64,000 nucleotides of DNA from TMED27 sp964350695 (GTDB lineage: Bacteria; Pseudomonadota; Alphaproteobacteria; Micavibrionales; Micavibrionaceae): contig CAYGKM010000001.1 in the NCBI GenBank assembly GCA_964350695.1, positions 124,001 to 188,000 on the forward strand, given 5' to 3'. Both the position numbers and the translations under genes were made by a program. This document shows positions 8,625 through 17,284 of the stretch, in pieces. Positions within the stretch are counted from its first letter, which is position 1. Each line of letters begins with the position of its first letter. Under the pieces are notes generated by a model, which saw nothing but the letters and a program-made list of their open reading frames with translations, was not told the origin of the DNA and ran no database searches.

Positions 8625-8806
8625 GATTCCCCCACAAAAATTTAAATGTGTACAAGTCAGTGTGCTACTCGGCGGATAAATTGACGAATCTCTTCAATCT
8701 CTGTTACTTCTTAATGAGTCAAGACTTGTTCATAAGTCTTATTTCGAATCCGTAAAGCGATTCTTTTTACTGCGTAACCCACTGAAACGAATCAATAAAA
8801 GGACTC
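8625..8806. promoter_or_regulatory. GANTC (CcrM-type) site cluster upstream of rsmH
   Basis: Seven GANTC sites lie in 182 bp: 8625, 8686, 8716, 8746, 8759, 8789 and 8802. Chance expectation is below one. GANTC is the site of the cell-cycle methylase CcrM, whose methylation state tunes division-gene promoters with GcrA in alphaproteobacteria. No mraZ gene and no MraZ-box repeats are present, so this 290-bp gap between rnpB and rsmH is the head regulatory region of the dcw cluster. Confidence 0.6.
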
Positions 8807-8812
8807 AAGCTC

Positions 8813-9733
8813 TTGAGCCATTATCCTGTTATGTTGCCTGAAGTGCTGAATGCTCTGTCTCCTGTGGATGGCGGCGTTTACGTTGATGGCACCTTCGGGG
8901 CAGGGGGGTACGCGAAGGCAATTTTGGCTGCCGCTGATTGCACGGTGGTGGCAATTGACCGCGATCCTGATGCGCAAAAGCGCGCTGATGCTTTTGATGA
9001 TAAGCGGCTGATCTTCCTGCGCGGCTGTTTCGGTGATGTTGAAGCCCTGCTTAAAGGCGCAGGTATTGAGCGCGTAGATGGTTTTGTCCTCGATCTTGGC
9101 GTGTCCTCGTTTCAGCTCGATCAGGCCGAGCGCGGCTTTTCCTTTCGCGCCGATGCGCCGCTCGATATGCGTATGGACCCCGAAAACGGCCAAAGCGCCG
9201 CAGATTTGATTGCGGAAACCGATGAAGAGACCCTGGCTGATATCATCTACAAATACGGCGAGGAGCATAAATCCCGCAAAATCGCCCACCGCATTGTCGA
9301 GGCGCGTACTAAAGGCCCTATAAAAACCACGACGCAGCTTGCCGATATCGTGCATTCTTGTATGCCCCGTCCCAAGCGCGGCGAAATTGATTCCGCGACC
9401 CGCACGTTTCAAGCCATTCGCATCGCGGTGAATGATGAGCTGGGTGAGCTGGAGCGCGCCCTTGAAGCCGCGGAAAACATCCTGAAGCCAGATGGTAAGA
9501 TGGTCGTGGTCTCGTTTCATTCCCTCGAAGACGGCATGGTGAAGCGGTTTTTTAAGGCCGAGGCCGGCGGCGAGAACGTCTCGCGCTATATGCCGCAAGT
9601 CGAGCAAGCTCCTGCGAAGTTCGAGCTTCTTTCGCGTAAGGCCATCAAGCCAAGCGATAAGGAGGTATCCGAAAACGCCCGCTCCCGTTCTGCGCGCCTT
9701 CGCGCCGTAAAATATATCGGGGGGGTATCATGA
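8813..9733 (+). CDS. rsmH: 16S rRNA (cytosine(1402)-N4)-methyltransferase
   Basis: SAM-dependent methyltransferase (formerly MraW) that modifies C1402 in the 16S rRNA decoding site. The N-terminus HYPVMLPEVLNAL, the SAM-binding VDGTFGAGGYAKAIL, and FVLDLGVSS are diagnostic, as is SFHSLEDGMVK near the end. 306 residues is typical. The start is TTG at 8813, with AAGGA about 9 bases upstream; no in-frame ATG fits the family N-terminus. It is the first gene of the dcw cluster here, because mraZ, the usual leader, is missing. It overlaps ftsL by 4 bp (ATGA). Confidence 0.97.
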   Translation: MSHYPVMLPEVLNALSPVDGGVYVDGTFGAGGYAKAILAAADCTVVAIDRDPDAQKRADAFDDKRLIFLRGCFGDVEALLKGAGIERVDGFVLDLGVSSFQLDQAERGFSFRADAPLDMRMDPENGQSAADLIAETDEETLADIIYKYGEEHKSRKIAHRIVEARTKGPIKTTTQLADIVHSCMPRPKRGEIDSATRTFQAIRIAVNDELGELERALEAAENILKPDGKMVVVSFHSLEDGMVKRFFKAEAGGENVSRYMPQVEQAPAKFELLSRKAIKPSDKEVSENARSRSARLRAVKYIGGVS

Positions 9734-10233
9734 AAATTCTCAAGCCCCGCACGCTTGTTTTATTCGGTCTTGTCGCCTTGACGGGCGTTGTGCTTTTGCA
9801 CACCTCGCAAAATGCTCAAAACGCGGAAAAACGCCTTAACATGCTGCAAGCCGAAGTTGATCAGGAAGAGGAGCGCATCCGCATTCTTAAGGCCGAATGG
9901 GCGCATCTTAATCGCCCTGAGCGCCTGGAAAGGCTCGCGCAGGAGTTCTTGTCTCTCAACCCCTCAACGCCAAGTCATATGCTGTCTGATGCGCCGTCTC
10001 TTCCTGCTCCTGTGCAAGAGGATATCGAGCAGCAGGAGGCGCAGGCTGTTTCATATGACGGCGCAAAGCCTCTGCCGAAACCCTTTGCAAAACCGACCTT
10101 TATCAAAAAGCCTCTGCCACCTCAGGCTGTGGTTGAAGAGCCGCCAACGCCTATAAAATCAAAAGAAGCGACAAAAGATTTCGGCGCGCTGCTTGGTGAA
10201 ATTACATCCGGCAATAAGGAGGGCGCACAATGA
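9730..10233 (+). CDS. ftsL: Cell division protein FtsL
   Basis: A small bitopic inner-membrane divisome protein that pairs with FtsB and FtsQ and activates FtsWI. Residues 9-25 form the membrane helix, followed by a coiled coil (about 30-65, NAEKRLNMLQAEVDQEEE). The segment NRPERLERLAQEFLSLNP is the conserved FtsL end motif. At 167 residues it is longer than typical because of a Pro/Glu-rich periplasmic tail (about 85-155) of no known function. Start and stop overlap rsmH and ftsI by ATGA. Confidence 0.88.
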   Translation: MKILKPRTLVLFGLVALTGVVLLHTSQNAQNAEKRLNMLQAEVDQEEERIRILKAEWAHLNRPERLERLAQEFLSLNPSTPSHMLSDAPSLPAPVQEDIEQQEAQAVSYDGAKPLPKPFAKPTFIKKPLPPQAVVEEPPTPIKSKEATKDFGALLGEITSGNKEGAQ

Positions 10234-11960
10234 TCTTTATGCGCCATGTCCGCCGCAATGCCCTGAAGGTCGAAGGCGAGCGGAGCTCTGCGCTTGATCT
10301 CGCGCGTGGCCGCCTCGTGCTGATGGGTGGGTTTTTCATCCTCGCTTATGTGATGCTTGTGGTGCGGGCGTTTGACTTAAGCGTAATCCAGAGCATGGAC
10401 TTTGGCGGCAACGCCGATGCGCCGATTGAGGTCGTAAAAAGAGATAAGCCTGCCGAAATCCCGCGCCGAGCCGATATCTTTGATCGTAATGGCGAGCTTC
10501 TGGCAACCACTTTAAAAAGCGCGGCCCTCTTTGTTGACCCATATCTTGTCTCTGATGCACCTAAAGCCGCCGCAGGCTTGGCAAAAATCTTCCCCGATAT
10601 AAGCTACGGCACGCTTTTGCAAAAACTCCAAAGCAAGCGCCGCTTTGAATGGATCAACCGTAAAGTCACACCTGATCAGCAGCAAGCTGTGCTGCGTCTG
10701 GGTGAACCGGGCCTGGAATTTGAAGAAACCTATCAACGCTTTTATCCGCAAGGCGCGCTTGCTACACATTTGATCGGCTACAGCAACGTAGATCTAAAAG
10801 GCTTGGCGGGCGTTGAGCGCGGCTTTGATAAGCTTCTCAGCGAAAGCGGGGATTTGCACCTGACGCTTGATATGCGCCTTCAGCATATTTTACGCCGCGA
10901 GGTGGCCTCTGCCGTGAAGGAGTTCAAGGCAATTGGCGCGGCGGGCGTGATTATGGATGCAACCAACGGCGATATTCTCGCAGGGGTTTCACTCCCTGAT
11001 TTTAATCCGCATCACCCCCCCGGCGTGAGCGATAAGGAGGCTAAAGAGGCAATGTTCAGCCGCCTGACCCAAGGCGATTACGAGCTTGGTTCGGTCTTCA
11101 AGATTTTCTCCACCGCCGCGTTTTTTGAAACCAACGATGTGCCGATCAATGTAAAATTCGATGCAAGGCAGCCCCTTAAATCAGGCCGCTATACGATCAA
11201 CGATTATCACGCCGAAGACCGCGTTCTCACCGCGCCCGAAGTCTTCATGTATTCCTCGAATATCGGCTCTGCGCTCATGGGCCAAGCCGTAGGCGGAGAG
11301 CGTTTAAAAGATTTTTATGAAGATCTGGGGCTTCTAACGCCGCTTGATTTTGAAGTGCGCGAAGTTGCAAGGCCGCAAGTGCCCAACCCGTGGAGCGAGC
11401 TAAGCACCTTTACGGCATCTTATGGTCACGGCCTGACAACAACGCCGCTGCAACTCGCCGCTGGCGTGGCTTCAATCGTTAATGGCGGATATCTGGTGAA
11501 GCCGCATCTGGTGATGGGCGCGCAAGAAAACACATCTGAAAACATCCGCGTTTTCTCCCCCAAGACCGCGCACCGCATGCGTCAACTCTTGAGGCTCGTT
11601 GTCACGGAGGGCACGGGTAAAAAAGCGGATGTTGAAGGATACCGCGTTGGCGGAAAAACTGGCACAGCGGAAAAAATCGTCAATGGCCGCTATGACGATG
11701 ATAAAAAAATCTCTTCCTTCGTGGGCGTTTTTCCGATGGATGATCCGAAATACGTCATCTACATCATGGTCGATGAACCCAAAGGCAACAAACAAACTTG
11801 GGGCTACGCAACAGGCGGATGGGTTGCCGCGCCCGCAGTTCAGCGCGTGATCTCCTCTATGGCTTCTGTGTTGGGTCTGCCACCCGCCGCCGAAGATGCG
11901 CCGGAAAGCCAATTCGGATCAGATATCAAGCAATATGTCAGCGCGAAGGGGAAGAATTAA
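10230..11960 (+). CDS. ftsI: Septal peptidoglycan transpeptidase FtsI (PBP3)
   Basis: Class B penicillin-binding protein that cross-links septal peptidoglycan with FtsW. One N-terminal membrane helix (about 30-50) is followed by a dimerisation domain starting RRADIFDRNGELLA. The transpeptidase domain has SxxK with Ser288 (SVFK), SxN at 342-344 (SSN) and KTG at 476-478. 576 residues is the normal size. Its stop shares one base with the murE ATG, and its start overlaps ftsL. Confidence 0.97.
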   Translation: MIFMRHVRRNALKVEGERSSALDLARGRLVLMGGFFILAYVMLVVRAFDLSVIQSMDFGGNADAPIEVVKRDKPAEIPRRADIFDRNGELLATTLKSAALFVDPYLVSDAPKAAAGLAKIFPDISYGTLLQKLQSKRRFEWINRKVTPDQQQAVLRLGEPGLEFEETYQRFYPQGALATHLIGYSNVDLKGLAGVERGFDKLLSESGDLHLTLDMRLQHILRREVASAVKEFKAIGAAGVIMDATNGDILAGVSLPDFNPHHPPGVSDKEAKEAMFSRLTQGDYELGSVFKIFSTAAFFETNDVPINVKFDARQPLKSGRYTINDYHAEDRVLTAPEVFMYSSNIGSALMGQAVGGERLKDFYEDLGLLTPLDFEVREVARPQVPNPWSELSTFTASYGHGLTTTPLQLAAGVASIVNGGYLVKPHLVMGAQENTSENIRVFSPKTAHRMRQLLRLVVTEGTGKKADVEGYRVGGKTGTAEKIVNGRYDDDKKISSFVGVFPMDDPKYVIYIMVDEPKGNKQTWGYATGGWVAAPAVQRVISSMASVLGLPPAAEDAPESQFGSDIKQYVSAKGKN

Positions 11961-13348
11961 TGGTGAATATTTCCTCTCTCAAAGGGCTGACCAGTGACAG
12001 CTGCAAGGTGGAAAACGGCTTCTTATTCGCTGCTTTCCCGGGCGCGAAAGCCGATGGTCGTGAGTTCATTGATATGGCGATTGAAAAGGGCGCATCCGTA
12101 ATCCTCGCCCCTATGGGTACAAATGTTGAGGGTGCAGAGTTAATCGAAGACGAAAATCCGCGCCTTAAATTCGCGCATATGGCAGCTGAGTTTTACGCCA
12201 AGCAACCTGAAAATATCGTCGCCGTCACAGGCACAAACGGAAAAACATCTGTCGTCAGTTTCGCGGAGCAGCTCTGGGCCGCCGCAGGATATACCGCCAG
12301 CAGCATCGGCACGTTAAAAGGCAATCTTACAACGCCTGATCCCGTGGCGCTTCACGAAAAACTCGCCGAGCTTGCAACAAATGGCGTCGGCCATCTCGCG
12401 CTTGAAGCCTCCTCTCACGGCCTCGACCAATACCGCCTTGACGGCGTAAAACTCTCCGCCGCCGGTTTCACCAACCTTACCCGCGATCACCTCGATTATC
12501 ATGGCGACATGGCGGCCTATCTAAAAGCCAAAGCGCGCCTGTTTGCCGACCTTCTCCCCGATAGCGGCGTCGCCGTTCTCAACGCCGATGATGAGGCCTT
12601 CCCGAAGCTGAAAAACATTTGCGATACGCGAAATATCAATGTGATTTCATATGGCTATAAAGGCGATGACCTGACGATCCTCAAGCTAGAGCCAAAAGCC
12701 CATGGGCAGGAATTGGAGCTTGCCGTCTTCGGCCATGAAAAAACTATTCTCCTGCCGCTGGTTGGGGAGTTCCAAGCCATGAACGTGCTGTGCGCGCTTG
12801 GGTTGGTCTTCGCAAAAGACATCGAAAATAAACCTCTCTATCTCGAAGCGCTCGAAAGCCTGAAAGGCGTAAGCGGGCGGCTGCAATATGTAGCAGGGCA
12901 TCCCCAAAACGCCGCTGTTTATGTTGACTACGCCCACACGCCGGATGCGCTGGAGCATGTTTTGGATGCGCTGCGCCCGCACACGAAAGGCCAGCTCGTC
13001 TGCATGTTCGGTTGCGGCGGTGATCGCGATAAAGGCAAACGCCCGCAAATGGGCAAGGTCGCGCATGATCTCGCCGATATCGTTATCGTGACTGATGATA
13101 ACCCACGCAGCGAAGACCCCGCCGCCATCCGCGCCGCCGTTTTGGAAGGCGCAAAGGGCGCGCAAGAAATCGAAGGCCGCCGCGCCGCCATTCAATCCGC
13201 AATCAATGCTTTAAGCGACGGCGACGTTCTCGTTATCGCAGGAAAAGGCCACGAAACGGGACAAATTTTTGCCGACCGCACAGAAGATTTCGACGATGTG
13301 CGCGAAGCCGAAAATGCAATTTTAACTCTCAAATCAAAAGGAAAATAG
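11960..13348 (+). CDS. murE: UDP-MurNAc-tripeptide synthetase
   Basis: Adds the third residue, predicted meso-diaminopimelate, to UDP-MurNAc-L-Ala-D-Glu. The ATP loop is VTGTNGKTSV (about 93-102) and the DNPRSEDP motif near residue 380 is the diaminopimelate-selecting signature. The start chosen is ATG 11960, which overlaps the ftsI stop by one base and gives 462 residues starting MVNISSLKGLTSDS. The longer in-frame reading from 11798 lies inside ftsI and is rejected. An unrelated small gene, not murF, follows after 2 bp. Confidence 0.96.
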   Translation: MVNISSLKGLTSDSCKVENGFLFAAFPGAKADGREFIDMAIEKGASVILAPMGTNVEGAELIEDENPRLKFAHMAAEFYAKQPENIVAVTGTNGKTSVVSFAEQLWAAAGYTASSIGTLKGNLTTPDPVALHEKLAELATNGVGHLALEASSHGLDQYRLDGVKLSAAGFTNLTRDHLDYHGDMAAYLKAKARLFADLLPDSGVAVLNADDEAFPKLKNICDTRNINVISYGYKGDDLTILKLEPKAHGQELELAVFGHEKTILLPLVGEFQAMNVLCALGLVFAKDIENKPLYLEALESLKGVSGRLQYVAGHPQNAAVYVDYAHTPDALEHVLDALRPHTKGQLVCMFGCGGDRDKGKRPQMGKVAHDLADIVIVTDDNPRSEDPAAIRAAVLEGAKGAQEIEGRRAAIQSAINALSDGDVLVIAGKGHETGQIFADRTEDFDDVREAENAILTLKSKGK

Positions 13349-13350
13349 AA

Positions 13351-13797
13351 ATGAGATCCAAGACCCACAAACACTGGAATTCACGTAAAGTGGGCCAAGT
13401 TACTGTTAGTGTAAACCCGAAGCCGAAAACGCCTTATACGATTTTGCGTGTAGAAACGATGATTGATACAGGTGTCGGAACGCCGCAAATGGTGCTGAAC
13501 AACGCTCTGCCCGATGAATGGCAGATCGATATTGAGCGCCCGCTTAACGGCAAAAAGCATATGCCGCTTCCATGCCGCATAGCCGGGATAAACTGCATGT
13601 ATACAGGCCGCACTTTCGGTGTAATTACAGATGTCGCAGAATCATTGTGCGCGGTCACCAGAAACGCTAGACTTGCAGCCGTAACACCGGATGTTATCGC
13701 GCCGGGCGACTTTGTTATTTTCAAACATAGCGGCCCTGACTATAAAATCAGGTTCGCCGGAGTGATCCGCGCCATTAAACAAAGAATAGACCTATAA
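13351..13797 (+). CDS. Hypothetical protein in the usual murF slot, 148 aa
   Basis: Not recognised. It starts two bases after the murE stop and ends 9 bases before mraY, so it is embedded in the dcw transcript exactly where murF normally sits. The N-terminus is basic (MRSKTHKHWNSRK). The rest is a soluble alpha/beta-looking domain with segments GRTFGVITDVAES and APGDFVIFKHSGPDYK that resemble a small beta-barrel. There is no signal peptide or membrane helix. It is too short and lacks the ATP loop to be any Mur ligase remnant. A PilZ-like fold was considered, but the RxxxR and DxSxxG motifs are absent. Confidence 0.65.
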   Translation: MRSKTHKHWNSRKVGQVTVSVNPKPKTPYTILRVETMIDTGVGTPQMVLNNALPDEWQIDIERPLNGKKHMPLPCRIAGINCMYTGRTFGVITDVAESLCAVTRNARLAAVTPDVIAPGDFVIFKHSGPDYKIRFAGVIRAIKQRIDL

Positions 13798-13806
13798 GGA
13801 AAATCC

Positions 13807-14892
13807 ATGCTTTATCACCTTCTGACGGCCTTTGCTGAAGATCATATTTTCTTCAATGTCTTTAAATACCTGACGACGCGCACTGGCCTGTCTGTGATGA
13901 CATCCATGGTAATCTGTTTTTTGATCGCTCCGCGGATGATCCGCTGGCTAAAGTCCAAGCAAGCCAAAGGCCAGCCTATTCGCGATGACGGCCCCGAAAC
14001 GCATTTCGTAAAGGCCGGAACGCCGACAATGGGCGGCCTGATGATCTTGATATCGGTCACGATATCGACGCTGCTCTGGGCGGATCTGTCAAATCCTTTT
14101 ATCTGGTATTCGCTGCTTGTTATGGTTGGCTATGGGCTGATCGGTTTTGCCGATGATTACCTCAAACTCACAAAGCGCAATACAAAAGGCCTTTCAGGAA
14201 AGCTGAAAATCGCGGCGCAACTGGTGATTGGCGGCGTTGCGGCTGTCGGGATAATGGAAAACCTCCCCGGGCATTTAAACCAACACATCGCGATTCCTGT
14301 TTTGAAAGATACGTTCTTGTATATCGGTATCTTTTTTATTCCATGGGTTTTATTCGTCATCATTGGCGCATCAAACGCCGTGAACCTGACCGATGGTCTG
14401 GATGGTCTGGCGATTGTCCCTGTCGCGATTGCCGCCGCATGCTTCGGTTTTATCTCCTATCTGGTCGGGAACGAGATGTTCTCTGAATACCTCAAAATCC
14501 CCTTCGTGCTCGGCACGGGTGAGCTTGCCATTTTATGCGGCGCGCTCATTGGCGGCGCGATGGGTTTCCTCTGGTTTAATGCCCCGCCGGCTATGATTTT
14601 CATGGGCGACACAGGCTCGCTCGCTATGGGCGGCGTGCTCGGCACAATGGCTGTCATCGTAAAGCACGAACTGGTGCTGGCGATTATCGGCGGGCTGTTC
14701 GTTCTCGAAACTGTTTCGGTGATTGTGCAGGTCGCCTCATTCAAGCTCACAGGAAAACGTGTTTTCGCCATGGCGCCGCTACACCACCATTTTGAGAAAA
14801 AAGGCTGGAGCGAGCCAACCATCGTCATCCGTTTCTGGATTATCGCGGTGATCTTGGCGCTCCTCGGATTGGCGACTCTAAAACTGAGATGA
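13807..14892 (+). CDS. mraY: Phospho-MurNAc-pentapeptide transferase
   Basis: Integral membrane enzyme that makes lipid I from UDP-MurNAc-pentapeptide and undecaprenyl phosphate. 361 residues with about ten helices. Conserved cytoplasmic motifs are GTPTMGGLMIL, FADDYLKLTKRNTKGLSGK, NLTDGLDGLA and the C-terminal APLHHHFEKKGW. AAGGA lies 6-10 bases before the ATG. It overlaps murD by 4 bp. Confidence 0.98.
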   Translation: MLYHLLTAFAEDHIFFNVFKYLTTRTGLSVMTSMVICFLIAPRMIRWLKSKQAKGQPIRDDGPETHFVKAGTPTMGGLMILISVTISTLLWADLSNPFIWYSLLVMVGYGLIGFADDYLKLTKRNTKGLSGKLKIAAQLVIGGVAAVGIMENLPGHLNQHIAIPVLKDTFLYIGIFFIPWVLFVIIGASNAVNLTDGLDGLAIVPVAIAAACFGFISYLVGNEMFSEYLKIPFVLGTGELAILCGALIGGAMGFLWFNAPPAMIFMGDTGSLAMGGVLGTMAVIVKHELVLAIIGGLFVLETVSVIVQVASFKLTGKRVFAMAPLHHHFEKKGWSEPTIVIRFWIIAVILALLGLATLKLR

Positions 14893-16121
14893 TTGATTGC
14901 AAACCCTATGTTGAAACCCTTCAAGGAAAACCCGTCGCGGTTTTCGGTCTTGGGGTTTCCGGATTGGCGAGCGTTAGAGCTTTAAGCGAAGCCGGCGCGC
15001 ATGTCATTGCATGGGATGATAATCAGGAGCGCCGCGATCAGGCGCGCGAAGCAGGCGCGGAAATTCTGCGGCTTGATGAAATTACAATGCAGGGCTGCGC
15101 CGCCTTGGTGCTTTCCCCCGGCGTACCTCTCCATCATCCCGCCCCGCATGATGTCGTAAAATCCGCCAATATGGTCAATGTTGAAATTCTCTGCGATATC
15201 GAAATTCTCTCGCGCCTCAATCACGGGCGAAAAACCATCGGCATCACGGGCACAAACGGCAAATCGACCACCACCGCGCTGATCCACCATGTGTTGAATG
15301 AATGCAATGTCTCCAGCGCAATGGGCGGCAACATCGGCCGCGCCGCGCTTGATATGGATATGCCCGCGCAGGGCGGCGCATTCGTGCTTGAAATCTCGTC
15401 CTATCAAATGGATTTATGCCCGCGCTTTAAACCCGATATCGCGGTCCTGCTGAACATCACGCCCGATCACCTTGACCGCCATGGCAGCATGAAAGAATAC
15501 GAGGCCGCCAAACGCCGGATATTCGGCGGGGCAGGGCAAATGCAGATTGATCTGCCTGCAATAGATGCGCGCGTGCGGGTTTGTGAAAACATGAAGGGCG
15601 ATCACAATCTTCAAAACGCAAGTGCCGCGCTTCTGGCCTGCGAAGCTCTGGGCTTGAGCGAGGTCGACATTCTTGCCGCCATCAAAACCTTCCCCGGCCT
15701 TAATCACCGTCAATATCTCGTGGCCCAAATCGGCGGCGTGCAATACGTGAACGACAGCAAAGCCACAAATGCAGAGGCCGCCGCGAAAGCGCTCGGCTCC
15801 TATGAAGATATATTCTGGATAGCAGGCGGGCAGGCTAAAGAGGGCGGCTTGAACGGTCTCGAATCTTTGATGCCGCGCGTGCGCCATGCCTTCCTGATCG
15901 GCGAAGCGTCCGGCGAGTTCTCCACGTGGATGGATAAAAACAACGTGCCGCATTCCATGAACGGTGAACTGAAAAACGCATTTGCCGAAGCGCATGAACG
16001 CGCGCAAAAAGCAGGAAAAGGCGTCGTTCTTCTATCACCCGCTTGCGCATCTTGGGATCAATTTAAATCCTTCGAAGATCGCGGCGATCAATTCGCCGCC
16101 CTCTTGAAAGGGCTGGAATGA
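14889..16121 (+). CDS. murD: UDP-MurNAc-L-alanine--D-glutamate ligase
   Basis: Adds D-Glu to UDP-MurNAc-L-Ala in the cytoplasm. The N-terminal Rossmann part has VAVFGLGVSGLAS, the ATP loop is GITGTNGKSTTTAL (about 118-131), and NDSKATNAEA and LLSPACASWDQFKSFEDRG are C-terminal signatures. At 410 residues it is slightly shorter than the usual 440-460. The shortening falls in the central domain around residues 205-235, but all catalytic motifs are kept. It overlaps mraY and ftsW by ATGA. Confidence 0.97.
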   Translation: MIDCKPYVETLQGKPVAVFGLGVSGLASVRALSEAGAHVIAWDDNQERRDQAREAGAEILRLDEITMQGCAALVLSPGVPLHHPAPHDVVKSANMVNVEILCDIEILSRLNHGRKTIGITGTNGKSTTTALIHHVLNECNVSSAMGGNIGRAALDMDMPAQGGAFVLEISSYQMDLCPRFKPDIAVLLNITPDHLDRHGSMKEYEAAKRRIFGGAGQMQIDLPAIDARVRVCENMKGDHNLQNASAALLACEALGLSEVDILAAIKTFPGLNHRQYLVAQIGGVQYVNDSKATNAEAAAKALGSYEDIFWIAGGQAKEGGLNGLESLMPRVRHAFLIGEASGEFSTWMDKNNVPHSMNGELKNAFAEAHERAQKAGKGVVLLSPACASWDQFKSFEDRGDQFAALLKGLE

Positions 16122-17284
16122 GCCTCTTTGCCCGCACAGATAAATCAATGATAGGTCAATGGTGGTGGACGGTTGATAAACCGATGATCATCGCCCTGCT
16201 GACATTGGTTATCTTTGGCGTGCTTCTTGTCGCCACCGCAAGCCCGCCGGTCGCAGAGCGTATCGGCCTTGGCTCATATCACTTTTTGCTTCGACACGTC
16301 ATAATCCTTATTCCGTCTTTAGCGATGATGTTTGGCTTTTCCTTTCTCAACCACAAAAAAATCCGCAGGCTCGCAACGCTGGCCTTCTTTGGCAGCGTCA
16401 TCGCGATGATTATGGTGCTTATCACGGGCATGGAGATTAAAGGTGCGCAGCGCTGGATTCATCTTTTCGGATTTTCTCTGCAGCCCAGTGAGTTCATAAA
16501 ACCCGCCTTCATTATCATCGCCGCGTGGCTCATGGCACTACAAAAACAAAAGCTAAACTTCCCCGGAAACTCCCTGACTGCAGGCGTATATTTCATTACG
16601 ATTATCCTCCTGCTGATGCAGCCTGATCTCGGCATGACCTTCATTGTGACCGCCTGTTGGGGTGCGCAGATTTTCCTCGCGGGCTTCCCGTTCCGCCTGT
16701 TGTTCCTGCTTCTTGGTACAGGGGTCGGCGGCGGCATTCTGGCTTATTTCAATTTCGACCACGTGCAAAGCCGCGTCGATAGATATCTTCACCCTGAAAG
16801 CGGCGATAACTATCAGGTTAATAAATCCCTAGAGGCCTTCCAAAGCGGCGGGCTGTTCGGCACGGGGCCGGGGCAGGGCAGTGTGAAGCTCGGCCTTCCC
16901 GATGCCCACGCCGATTTCATATTCTCCGTCGCGGGCGAAGAGATGGGGCTTATATTTGTCGCTTTGCTGATTGCACTATATGGTTTTATAATTCTGCGCG
17001 GGTATAAGCGATTAATGGAGTGCAATGATATGTTTGTAATTTTGGCTGTAGGAGGGTTGCTGGCAATGTTCGGTCTACAAGCCATGGTACATATGGGCTC
17101 TGCGCTTCAACTTCTCCCGACAAAAGGTATGACCCTGCCATTCATCAGCTATGGCGGGTCTTCACTTTTATCTATGGGGTTTTCTTTTGGAATGGTTCTC
17201 GCGCTCACCCGCGGCCAGTCAAAATCAGGGGTATCCAAAGGCGGGCTTTCACTCCAAAGCAGATCGCAAGGCGGCATAAAATGA
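16118..17284 (+). CDS. ftsW: Septal peptidoglycan polymerase FtsW
   Basis: SEDS-family glycosyltransferase that polymerises lipid II at the septum together with FtsI. 388 residues with ten predicted helices. Family motifs are GAQRWIHLFGFSLQPSEF, QPDLGMTFI, the extracellular GLFGTGPGQGSVKLGLPDAH loop and LPFISYGGSSLL. Its placement between murD and murG identifies it as FtsW rather than RodA, which lies at 52096. Confidence 0.97.
   Translation: MSLFARTDKSMIGQWWWTVDKPMIIALLTLVIFGVLLVATASPPVAERIGLGSYHFLLRHVIILIPSLAMMFGFSFLNHKKIRRLATLAFFGSVIAMIMVLITGMEIKGAQRWIHLFGFSLQPSEFIKPAFIIIAAWLMALQKQKLNFPGNSLTAGVYFITIILLLMQPDLGMTFIVTACWGAQIFLAGFPFRLLFLLLGTGVGGGILAYFNFDHVQSRVDRYLHPESGDNYQVNKSLEAFQSGGLFGTGPGQGSVKLGLPDAHADFIFSVAGEEMGLIFVALLIALYGFIILRGYKRLMECNDMFVILAVGGLLAMFGLQAMVHMGSALQLLPTKGMTLPFISYGGSSLLSMGFSFGMVLALTRGQSKSGVSKGGLSLQSRSQGGIK

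Noticed and set aside
8774..8797. GTAACC upstream of rsmH as a third ECF promoter
   Set aside because: CGAA is not at the 16-base spacing, so the full motif is absent.
13351..13797. Reading the gene after murE as a PilZ protein or murF remnant
   Set aside because: Neither RxxxR/DxSxxG nor any Mur ligase motif is present.
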